Positions 7,166-14,277 of a DNA stretch of 16,631 bases are shown piece by piece. Source of the DNA: JAHEJB01 sp041748175 (GTDB lineage: Bacteria > Bacteroidota > Rhodothermia > Rhodothermales > Rubricoccaceae); contig JBGTDU010000005.1 of the NCBI GenBank assembly GCA_041748175.1, forward strand, positions 1-16,631, in the 5' to 3' direction. Under the pieces are notes generated by a model. The model searched no databases. It saw nothing but the letters and a program-made list of their open reading frames with translations, and was not told the origin of the DNA. Made by a program: the position numbers and the translations under genes. Position 1 is the stretch's first letter; the number at the start of each line of letters is the position of its first letter.

Positions 7166-9040
7166 TCAGCCGTCTTCGAGTGACATGGCATCAAAAAGAC
7201 CAAAATCAACTTCCGGAAGACCGTCGGCTGTGGTGAACACCGTGAGGTCGCGCGTCTCGGGGTCGAATCGGACAAGACCGTCGCTCGTGCCTATCCAGAG
7301 CCGACCCATATCGTCCTCCAACAGGCTCTTGATGTTCAGGTCTGGCAATCCTTCACGCCTGCCGATACGCTCGAACCGGCCCGTTGCCGAATCGAACCGG
7401 TTCAAGCCGCCCTCTGCTGTTCCGATCCACAGGATGCCGGGCTCCTCGGGCCGCTCAAGAATTGCCGTGACAATATTCGAGCTGATCGAAAGTGGATCGT
7501 CCAGGTCGTTCACAAAGCGGGTGACGCTGCCGGATGCACGGTTTAGAAGCGCGAGCCCGCCTCCGTAGGTTCCCACCCAGAAGCGCCCGGCCAGGTCTTC
7601 GAAGAGCACCCAAACCGTGCTGCTCGCCAGTGTGGCGGGATTGTCGGGGTCATTACGGAAGTGATCGAAGCCGTCGGCTGCTTCGTTGAAGCGGTCCAGC
7701 CCGGTTTCCGTCGCCACCCAGAGCACGCCTTGCCGGTCCTCGTAGAGCATCCTCATGCTCCGGTTGCTGATTGACGAAGGATTTGTCTGATCGGGAAGGT
7801 ATGTGGTTGAAACCCCGTTCGGCATTCTGCGGACCAGCCCGCCGCTCGACCTGCGATCCCACCCGGCGAGCCACAGGCTGCCGTCGCGCGTTTCCAGCGC
7901 GTCCGAAACGCATCCCGGCATGGCACCCTCGATCCGCGAGAACGCCTGCGCTGCCACGTCATAACGATAGACGGGGCCGCACATCGTGGAGATCAGAGGA
8001 CTCCCCGATCGGTCGCGGCCAAACGCGAGCGCAAAGTCCGGAGTTGGGACGGGCAAGCTTTCAAAGGCATCCCAGGACGGGCTAACCTTCCTCAATCCAC
8101 CTTCGGTCGCAAACCACAGCACACCGCTTCGGTCCTCAAGGATGTGCTGAACGAGCGCGGCGGGAGGCGTCGTGGAGTCGAGAGGATCGGAACGAAATCT
8201 GGTGGTCTCGTTCGTCGCAAGGTTGATGACCCCTATCAATCCTCCTTCTACTGATCCATGCCAGAGCAATCCCCGCCGATCCACATGCCAGTTGATTGCA
8301 GCGCCAAGATTCTCTGCTGGTGGACCGTTTACGGGTACGAAGGCGTTGGGTGAAGGATCATAGACATTGATAGACCCGTCAAGGCCGATCGACCGGATCA
8401 CGCCATCACCGCCGACGTCGAGGCTGCCATACACTCCACCAACCTGTTGCCAGCTCGACCCGGATGCACGACGCCAGATTCGTCGCTTGTCGTCCTCTCC
8501 TTCCACGAGCCAGATTGTACCATCCTTATCGCGATTCAGCGTGAAAGCACTTTTTATAGGTTCTCCTGCCAGTTCAGTAATTCGCTCTATCCGGCGCTCC
8601 TCCGGAAAAAACCTGACGAGGGCACGGTCGTGCTCCGTGCTGTACCACACGGCTCCGGACTCATCTACGGCGAGACTGTACGGGGCACCCGTAATCTCGC
8701 GGATTGGAAATCGTTCAAATAGCTCGGTACTCGGGTCGTAGCGGCAAAGTCCGAAGCGATCCAGCCCGATCCAAAGGCGTCCCTGGGCGTCTTCGGCCAA
8801 GCCAAGCGTACGCCGGGTGGGCAGCGCATACGGATCAGATGGATCTACGGGGATGGCTTCAAAAGTGTAGCCATCGTATCGATAAAGTCCTTCTTCCGAC
8901 GCAATCCAGAGAAATCCCGTGTGGTCCTGAAGGAGACTGTAAAATGTGGTTGCCCGTGAACACATCTGGCTGGGGCACATCAAACCGCACGCGGGCCGGC
9001 TGCGCGGTGGCCTGCATAGCCAGCAGTAGGGCGGCTGCAA
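7166..9040 (-). CDS. N-terminal fragment of disrupted sensor: periplasmic two-component propeller
   Basis: Tandem regulator-propeller (Reg_prop) motifs, normally two seven-bladed propellers that sense extracellular ligands, often glycans. Variants of LWIGT-x-GL-x-RFD recur near residues 44, 89, 131, 176, 259, 308, 389, 440, 487, 537 and 581 of this 624-codon frame. It ends at TGA 7166-7168 where homologues continue directly into the Y_Y_Y domain. The first about 30 codons from TTG 9040 are a cysteine- and proline-rich nonsense stretch. The true N terminus lies in another frame starting at ATG 9080 and gives a good signal peptide ending ATAQ, so a frameshift near 8955-8965 separates it. As drawn, the propeller has no signal peptide and would not be exported. 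Confidence 0.85.
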   Translation of the reverse strand: MQPPYCWLCRPPRSRPACGLMCPSQMCSRATTFYSLLQDHTGFLWIASEEGLYRYDGYTFEAIPVDPSDPYALPTRRTLGLAEDAQGRLWIGLDRFGLCRYDPSTELFERFPIREITGAPYSLAVDESGAVWYSTEHDRALVRFFPEERRIERITELAGEPIKSAFTLNRDKDGTIWLVEGEDDKRRIWRRASGSSWQQVGGVYGSLDVGGDGVIRSIGLDGSINVYDPSPNAFVPVNGPPAENLGAAINWHVDRRGLLWHGSVEGGLIGVINLATNETTRFRSDPLDSTTPPAALVQHILEDRSGVLWFATEGGLRKVSPSWDAFESLPVPTPDFALAFGRDRSGSPLISTMCGPVYRYDVAAQAFSRIEGAMPGCVSDALETRDGSLWLAGWDRRSSGGLVRRMPNGVSTTYLPDQTNPSSISNRSMRMLYEDRQGVLWVATETGLDRFNEAADGFDHFRNDPDNPATLASSTVWVLFEDLAGRFWVGTYGGGLALLNRASGSVTRFVNDLDDPLSISSNIVTAILERPEEPGILWIGTAEGGLNRFDSATGRFERIGRREGLPDLNIKSLLEDDMGRLWIGTSDGLVRFDPETRDLTVFTTADGLPEVDFGLFDAMSLEDG

Positions 9041-9080
9041 CGCCTGACCATCGTAAGGGGCAGATCCGGAAAGAACGCAT

Positions 9081-9253
9081 GGGGGACGAGACGGACGAAG
9101 GAAACTACCGCGATTTCAGGCGGCCTGAACGACAATCCCGGCCTGAACGACAATCCCCTCATCCGGGGATAGCCTTCGGCGCGTCCGCTCCGATACCATA
9201 TCGGTAGACCGCCAACCCACCTGAAGCCTTCCACCAACCAACAGGATCAAGCC
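9081..9253. other. Divergent intergenic region with 18-bp tandem duplication
   Basis: 173 bases between the divergent sensor gene and the Asp-box/T9SS gene. GGCCTGAACGACAATCCC occurs twice head-to-tail (9122-9139 and 9140-9157) without a mismatch. A small palindrome CCGAT-ACCAT-ATCGG lies at 9190-9204. AGGA at 9243-9246, 7 nt before ATG 9254, is a plausible ribosome binding site. No gene is seen. Confidence 0.75.
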
Positions 9254-10522
9254 ATGCGCTTCTTGTTTCTCGCCCTTCTCCTCCTCGCCAGCTTTCTTAC
9301 GCCTACCGCATCAGCCCAGTGGGAGCGCATCGACACCAACTACGGCATAGGCGGGGCCTACACGACCAACCTCGCCACGTTCGACGGCACGTATCTCTAC
9401 GCCACCGTCCTCTACTCGCCGCCGGTGCTCCACCTCTTTCGCTCCGCGGACCATGGAGCCACATGGACGGAGCAAACCGGATTTCCGCCCGGCGTCGCAG
9501 GCTCGGCCAATTTCTTTTCCGTGCTTGAAGGTCGCCTGGCGATGGGCGGCGTCGCAGGTAGTAGTGCGCTGTTCCTCTTCTCGGACGACCAGGGTGCCAC
9601 GTGGGACCAGGTTCTAGCCCCTGGCGTGGGCAGCCCCAAGGCAATGGCCAGGCAGGGGAATTTGCACATCGTTGCTACGGCCAACCTCTTCGCGCGCTCA
9701 ACGGATGACGGCCAGACATGGGCGAACGTGGCCGGAAGTCCGACCGCTGGAGGAGCGGTCGTTATCGCTGCGAATCGCGTAATCGCCATTGCACAGTTCG
9801 GATTCCTCCATGAATCGTCGGATCAGGGGCTGACGTGGAGTGCGCTGACCATTGCCGGAAATTCCATCGCGACCGCCCTCTGGGAAGAAGGAAGCACGAC
9901 CTACGTAAAACTGAACGCGGGCTCGCTCTACGCTTCTACTGACGGCGGCACGACATGGAATGCGCAACCGACCTTCGATCCGCTCGGGTTCACCTTCGTG
10001 ACGCCGGGGCCGGGGATGGATAACGCGCTGACGCTGAGCAGCGTCGGAGCGCCTCTCGTCACAATTGATCAAGGCGCGACCGCAACGGACCTGACAGCTG
10101 GATATCCATTGGACATCAACGGAGCGCCCTGCACCTCAAACTTCGCGATGACGGATGAGTTTGTGATTGCCAATGCGTGGGGTTGCTTCAACAACAACAC
10201 AGGCGTCTACCGGCAGATGTACACGGCGGTTACGGCGATCGAAGAACCGGTCATCGCGTCGGTTGTTACTCTGGGAAACCCCCGGCCAAACCCTGGGAGC
10301 GATGTCGTCGAAGTGCGTTTGAGGACGACCTCTCCCGGCGCAGTCACCCTCAGCCTCTACGATTTACTTGGGCGGGAAGTGGCTGTTCTGGATCGCTCGA
10401 CGAGACTAGCCGGAACGCACGACGTTTCGTTCAATGTCCGCGATCTTCCGGCAGGTTCGTATGTGCTCCGGCTTTCTACGGGATCAGGGGTGGCTAGCAG
10501 AATGATTTCCGTCGTCCATTAG
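9254..10522 (+). CDS. Secreted Asp-box (BNR) beta-propeller-like protein with T9SS type A sorting domain
   Basis: Exported protein of 422 residues, substrate unknown. Residues 1-22 are a signal peptide ending ASAQ. The central part carries at least five Asp boxes (S-x-D-x-G-x-T-W): SADHGATW (64-71), SDDQGATW (110-117), STDDGQTW (149-156), SSDQGLTW (188-195) and STDGGTTW (228-235), typical of sialidase-like or photosynthesis-stability-factor-like propellers. No catalytic residues of a sialidase are evident. The last about 80 residues are a type IX secretion C-terminal domain (GNPRPNP at 341-347, LSLYDLLGREV, LPAGSYVLRL), which directs passage across the outer membrane and surface attachment. 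ATG 9254 has AGGA 7 nt upstream. It precedes the ankyrin gene by 87 nt on the same strand, with hairpins between. Confidence 0.9.
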   Translation: MRFLFLALLLLASFLTPTASAQWERIDTNYGIGGAYTTNLATFDGTYLYATVLYSPPVLHLFRSADHGATWTEQTGFPPGVAGSANFFSVLEGRLAMGGVAGSSALFLFSDDQGATWDQVLAPGVGSPKAMARQGNLHIVATANLFARSTDDGQTWANVAGSPTAGGAVVIAANRVIAIAQFGFLHESSDQGLTWSALTIAGNSIATALWEEGSTTYVKLNAGSLYASTDGGTTWNAQPTFDPLGFTFVTPGPGMDNALTLSSVGAPLVTIDQGATATDLTAGYPLDINGAPCTSNFAMTDEFVIANAWGCFNNNTGVYRQMYTAVTAIEEPVIASVVTLGNPRPNPGSDVVEVRLRTTSPGAVTLSLYDLLGREVAVLDRSTRLAGTHDVSFNVRDLPAGSYVLRLSTGSGVASRMISVVH

Positions 10523-10542
10523 CAGGGCGTAGATACCATTCA

Positions 10543-10590
10543 AGACAGAGGGTGTCTGCCCCTGGCAGGAGCCCGTCAATACTCCTGCCA
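10543..10590 (+). terminator. Two consecutive hairpins between T9SS-substrate gene and ankyrin gene
   Basis: AGACA-GAGGG-TGTCT (10543-10557) is followed by a perfect 9-bp stem, TGGCAGGAG (10563-10571) with CTCCTGCCA (10582-10590), around a 10-nt loop. The second stem ends 19 nt before the ankyrin ATG at 10610. No T-run follows, so intrinsic termination is unproven. It could instead be a leader structure that limits expression of the ankyrin gene. Confidence 0.45.
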
Positions 10591-10609
10591 TTCGCCAACC
10601 CGCTCTCCT

Positions 10610-12523
10610 ATGAAGACGCTTCTTGCCGCGCTGGCCTTCTTCTCATTTCTTGGCAACACAACGCTCGCCCAGCCCTCTCCGGACCAGGTGACTGCCATGG
10701 CCGGGCGCGGCGACACGCAAGCTCTGCGCACAGCGCTCGAGGCAGGTGCGGACCCGAATGGATTCGGGAAATCTCACGCGATTAATCTGAGCAGCGAAAC
10801 AGGGCCGCTCTTCGAGGCCATCAACGGCCGTCACGTGGAGGCGGTCGAGCTACTACTGGAAGCCGGGGCCAATCCCTTTGCGCCAGACGAGGCTGGGCGG
10901 ATGCCGATGTGGTATGCCGCTGACGCGGGCAGCGTGGACATCGCCAGGCTGCTTCTTGCGTTCGATGCAGATATCGAGGAAGGCAGCGACGGAGGCACCA
11001 CGCCGCTGATGTGGGCCGCATACAATGATCACGTGGACCTCGTCCGGTTCTTGCTCGACGCCGGAGCCGACCTCAATGCACGGGACGCCAACAACAATTC
11101 CGTCCTAGGCAAGGCGGCGAGCCCGTACAGCGATTCGTTCGGGAACGCGCGGACCGTGGCATTCCTCCTGGAGCGAGGTGCCGAGCTATCCGTGCCGAAT
11201 GTTTACGGCTTCACGCCGCTCCACATGGCCGTTCACACCACGCCGAGCAGCCTCCTCCTGACACATATGCTGCTTGAAGCGGGAGCTGACCGAAACGCCC
11301 GCAACGCCGATGGCAAGACGGCCGAGGAGCTCGCCGACGTACGAGGAAGCGAGGCACTCAGAGGCTACTATGACGGAGCAACGTTCCCGCGTGCGCAGTC
11401 CGAGCTTTTTGCAGCCGTGCTCCGCGCCGACGCCAGCGGCGTTCGCGATGCGGTTGCGGCCGGAGCAGACCCGAATTGGGGCAGCACCATCAATGGTGAC
11501 GAACCGACCGAGGATGGCGGAGCGCTTCATGAAGCCGCCGCGTTCGGCCACACGAATTTGATCCCCGTCCTCATCGACGCCGGGGCCGACATCGAAGCCA
11601 TCGATGCCCGGGGTTTCACACCTATCTACCGCGCCACAGAGAATGGTGACCTTGTTACCGTCCGCGCGCTGCTGGACGCGGGCGCGAACCCGCAAGGCAC
11701 GGACGGATGGTCATTTATCGGGCTGGAGCCAATCCACTACGCCGCGAAGACCGGGAACGCCGCTGTCGTTCAGGCACTCCTGGATGCGGGGGCAAGCGCG
11801 GACTGGACAACGAGTGCCACGATGGGCGATGGCTACAACGCGCTCGGATTTGCGATCCGGGGTGGGCATTTGGATGTAGTTCGTACGCTTCTCGTCGCGG
11901 GGGCTGACCCGAATGTGCTGGGGGAAACGATGAGCGTACCGCTCGACCTCGCCGAAGAACGCGGCTGGACGGCCATTGCCGAGTTGCTCCGTGAGCACGG
12001 CGGTGTTTCTGGTGCCGAGGCGGACGCGCGCTTCATCGATGAGCAGCTCGCAGATGGTACGCTGCCGGACGACCTGTTCAATGAGGCTGCGGCGCTTGAG
12101 AAGCTGCCCATGCTGGAGGCATTGCTTGATCGTGGGTACTCGCCTTCGCAAGACGTGTTGGGGTATGCCGGTAGCGGCGAAATGGTCCGCACGCTTCTGG
12201 CCCTTGGCCTTTCACCCAACGAAGAGACCTCCGGCGGAACGCCGCTCTTCGATGTGGTCGAGAACGGAAGTGGAAAAGCTGCAGAAGTAGTAGAAGCCCT
12301 CCTCGAGGCGGGAGCCGACCCCGACACGCCGGATGCTATCGGGCAGAGTGTCCTGCATCTTGCCGTGAGCTATGAGATGATTGACGTCGTTGCAACTCTT
12401 GTCGATGGTGGCGCGGAAATCAACGCAACGAATGGAGACGGAATGACTGCCCTCCAGATCGCTCGCGAATACGAAATGTCCGAGATCATCGACCTGCTTA
12501 CAGAGGCGGGCGGGTCCGACTAG
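10610..12523 (+). CDS. Secreted ankyrin-repeat protein
   Basis: A 637-residue protein with signal peptide (1-21, ending TLAQ), then almost wholly ankyrin repeats. Roughly 16-18 repeats of about 33 residues can be traced from residue 26 to the C terminus by the recurring LL-x-AGAD-x-N turn (for example ALEAGADPN 42-50, LLDAGADLN 148-156, LLEAGADRN 221-229, LIDAGADIE 321-329, LLDAGANPQ 354-362, LLVAGADPN 427-435, LLEAGADPD 564-572) and TPL-x-x-A helices. A less regular stretch around 465-520 may be a linker or decayed repeats. There is no enzymatic domain. It should act in the periplasm or outside the cell as a protein-binding scaffold; partner unknown. No clear Shine-Dalgarno precedes ATG 10610, but the signal peptide supports it. 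Confidence 0.92.
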   Translation: MKTLLAALAFFSFLGNTTLAQPSPDQVTAMAGRGDTQALRTALEAGADPNGFGKSHAINLSSETGPLFEAINGRHVEAVELLLEAGANPFAPDEAGRMPMWYAADAGSVDIARLLLAFDADIEEGSDGGTTPLMWAAYNDHVDLVRFLLDAGADLNARDANNNSVLGKAASPYSDSFGNARTVAFLLERGAELSVPNVYGFTPLHMAVHTTPSSLLLTHMLLEAGADRNARNADGKTAEELADVRGSEALRGYYDGATFPRAQSELFAAVLRADASGVRDAVAAGADPNWGSTINGDEPTEDGGALHEAAAFGHTNLIPVLIDAGADIEAIDARGFTPIYRATENGDLVTVRALLDAGANPQGTDGWSFIGLEPIHYAAKTGNAAVVQALLDAGASADWTTSATMGDGYNALGFAIRGGHLDVVRTLLVAGADPNVLGETMSVPLDLAEERGWTAIAELLREHGGVSGAEADARFIDEQLADGTLPDDLFNEAAALEKLPMLEALLDRGYSPSQDVLGYAGSGEMVRTLLALGLSPNEETSGGTPLFDVVENGSGKAAEVVEALLEAGADPDTPDAIGQSVLHLAVSYEMIDVVATLVDGGAEINATNGDGMTALQIAREYEMSEIIDLLTEAGGSD

Positions 12524-12768
12524 CCGACCGCCCGTATCCATGAAACACACGTTCTAACGTTGCGCAGTCCTTCCTTTGGCGGTGTCCCGTGGCCTCAGGG
12601 ACGCTCGGCCTTCCCCGGACTCGTTGCAAAGAACCGTAAATCACGGTTCGCCACTATGTACAAGGGACAAGTCGGCGGCGTGTCCGTGCTCCAACAAACC
12701 CGCCCGAACAGGGTCCGGCATTGCCGGGGCTCTACAGCATTTCCCCAGGAGCACCTGGCGATGCGCCC
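12524..12768. other. Convergent intergenic region with hairpin
   Basis: 245 bases between the stops of the ankyrin gene and the class I aminotransferase. A perfect 7-bp hairpin, GAACCGT-AAATC-ACGGTTC, occupies 12631-12649. A weaker stem, GTCCC...GGGAC, lies a few tens of bases before it. The hairpin could terminate either gene but lacks a T-run. Short open frames cross the region on both strands, but none resembles a known protein. Confidence 0.55.
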
Positions 12769-13941
12769 CTATTGGAATGCCACCTTCAATTTTGCACACG
12801 CTTCCTCCAGCACGTCCATCTCCTTCGCATAGCAAAACCGAAGGAAATACCGCCCGTCGTCGGGGTTGGCGAAGAACGAATTGCCGGGCACGCAGCCAAC
12901 GCCCGACATCTCGATGAGCGTGTTGGTGGCTTCGCGGTCGTCGGCGAAACCGCTGCGCTCGTTCGATAGCCGTTGGAAATTGGCGAAGACGTAGTACGCG
13001 CCTTCCGGCCACGTAACGTCGAAGCCGCAGGCCTCCAGCGTCTCGCACATGAGTTTGCGCTTGACGGTATAGTCCGCCAGCATCCGGGCATAGTAGGACG
13101 AATCCATCGGCAGCGCGGAGGCTACGCCATATTGCAGCGGCGCGGGTGCGCAGATAAATACGAGGTCGTTAACGAGGCCCATTTTTGCGATGACAGCCTC
13201 CGGCCCCACCGCGTAACCAAGCCGCCAACCCGTCATGTTGAAGGTCTTCGAGAAGCCCGAAAGCGTGATCGTGCGCTCGTAGGCGCCGGGCAGACTCGCG
13301 AGCGAGCAGTGTTTGCGGCCATCGTAGGTCATGTACTCGTAGATCTCGTCGGTGATTGCCCAGAGGTCGTGCTTTTCGAGCAGGTCGAGCAGCCAGGTCA
13401 GCTCCTCCTTCGTCCACATCTTGCCGCTGGGGTTGGCTGGCGTGCAAACGAGCACGGCTTTCGTTTTTTTTGTGATGGCGTCTTCGAGCGCCTGAAAATC
13501 AACCACCCATCCTTCTTGAGATAGCGGCACCGAAACCGGCGTAATTCCGAAGAGCCGCAAGATGCCGGTGTGGTAGCCATAGAACGGCTCGAAGAGGATG
13601 ACCTCATCGCCGGGTTCGCAGAGCGTTAGTACGGTGGCGACGAACGCTCCGGTCGAGCCGACCGAAACCATCACCTCGGCATCGCTGGCTGCCGGAATGC
13701 GGTTGAACGATTGCACTTTCTCCAAAATGGGCTGACGCAAGTCACTGATTCCGTTGTAAGCGGTGTAGATAGACTTGTCGTTTTCGATGGCCGCGATGGC
13801 CCCCTGCTTGATCGGATCCGGCGTGGGGAGGTCGCAGATGCCCTGGCCGAGGTTAATGCCGTTCACGCGGTTGACCGCAAAGGTGACGGCGCGGATGTCG
13901 CTCTGGCGGAGCGCGTCGGTGCGGGAGGCGAGAGGCTTCAA
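12769..13941 (-). CDS. Class I (AspC-like) pyridoxal phosphate aminotransferase
   Basis: Cytosolic fold-type I aminotransferase of 390 residues, the usual length. Signature residues are present: TAYNGISDLRQ (60-70), GSTGAF (95-100) in the cofactor phosphate region, Asn170 in CTPANPSGKMW, Asp198 and Tyr201 in TDEIYEYM, the PLP lysine Lys232 in SGFSKTFNMTGWRLGY, and Arg368 (YFLRF), expected to bind the substrate alpha-carboxylate. The family covers aspartate, aromatic, methionine/KMTB and kynurenine-type enzymes, and sequence alone does not settle the substrate. The start appears to be TTG 13939-13941: family members begin close to MKPLASRTDALRQSDIRA, and upstream codons are purine/pyrimidine-skewed repeat DNA without ATG. 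It is divergent from the DUF4139 gene. Confidence 0.92.
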   Translation of the reverse strand: MKPLASRTDALRQSDIRAVTFAVNRVNGINLGQGICDLPTPDPIKQGAIAAIENDKSIYTAYNGISDLRQPILEKVQSFNRIPAASDAEVMVSVGSTGAFVATVLTLCEPGDEVILFEPFYGYHTGILRLFGITPVSVPLSQEGWVVDFQALEDAITKKTKAVLVCTPANPSGKMWTKEELTWLLDLLEKHDLWAITDEIYEYMTYDGRKHCSLASLPGAYERTITLSGFSKTFNMTGWRLGYAVGPEAVIAKMGLVNDLVFICAPAPLQYGVASALPMDSSYYARMLADYTVKRKLMCETLEACGFDVTWPEGAYYVFANFQRLSNERSGFADDREATNTLIEMSGVGCVPGNSFFANPDDGRYFLRFCYAKEMDVLEEACAKLKVAFQ

Positions 13942-14277
13942 TTCTGGGCGTGGGAGAAAGGGTGAGAGGGGGGATGGGTGAGAGGGAGAGGGGGAGAGAG
14001 GGGGAACTTGAGAGCGGAAGAACGGGAGAGAGGGAGAGTGGGGGACTTTACAGAGATTATGGCGTGCCCGGAAATATAGACGGCGGCGACCGTCTCGGAC
14101 CGCGCATGTCTCGGCTTCCCGATCCTGCTAAAAAATCAGCCGCAATAGCGTAGGATTTGTGGGCGTTCGTTGCACACTCTCCCTCTCGCCGACTCTCCCT
14201 CACTCCCGTTCTCCTCCTCGCCGACTCACCTTTACTCACTCCGAAACGTACTTTCCTGCGTACCAACGCAACCAACC
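13942..14277. repeat. Divergent intergenic region with purine/pyrimidine-skewed inverted repeat
   Basis: 336 bases without a gene. From about 13947 to 14045 the plus strand is almost pure purine with a few T and C (GAGGGAGAG-type units). From 14171 to 14230 it is pyrimidine-rich (CTCTCCCTC-type units). The two tracts are inverted copies in part: 14019-14042 and 14189-14212 match as inverted arms at 22 of 24 positions, with 146 nt between. The spacer contains a small hairpin GACGG-CGGCGA-CCGTC (14079-14094) and is where both divergent promoters must lie. The arrangement can form a cruciform or triplex-prone structure. Confidence 0.8.

Larger units (their letters stand above)
5969..9080 (-). 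pseudogene. Propeller-Y_Y_Y-histidine kinase sensor gene broken by frameshift and in-frame stop
   Basis: Reassembled, this gene would encode about 1036 residues: signal peptide (from ATG 9080, MRSFRICPL...ATAQ), mature start PARVRFDVPQPDVF, propeller, Y_Y_Y domain, membrane helix, HisKA_3 and HATPase_c. Two lesions are visible. One is a net +1 base near 8955-8965, moving from the signal-peptide frame to the propeller frame. The other is a TGA at 7166-7168 where LEDG-[stop]-FLFGMQRHLVRF would read through; CGA (Arg) to TGA is the simplest origin. Elsewhere about 1000 codons remain open with intact kinase motifs, so the damage is recent, or comes from sequencing/assembly error, or the gene is phase-variable or recoded. 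Partner of the response regulator immediately downstream. Confidence 0.8.

Noticed and set aside
7166..7168. TGA recoded as a sense codon genome-wide
   Set aside because: Other genes in the window end with TGA at the expected C terminus (lipA, ndk, the CarboxypepD_reg-like gene), so TGA is a normal stop here.
8980..9237. Minus-strand open frame upstream of the sensor gene
   Set aside because: It overlaps the better supported signal-peptide frame from 9080, and its middle is just the 18-bp tandem repeat translated twice.
12560..12832. Small plus-strand open frame in the convergent gap
   Set aside because: No signal peptide, family motif or ribosome binding site, and it runs into the 3' end of the opposite aminotransferase gene.
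14151..14159. Bacteroidota -7 promoter box (TAGGATTTG) upstream of the DUF4139 gene
   Set aside because: The spacing inside the box is one base longer than the TAnnTTTG consensus and no TTTG lies at the matching -33 distance.
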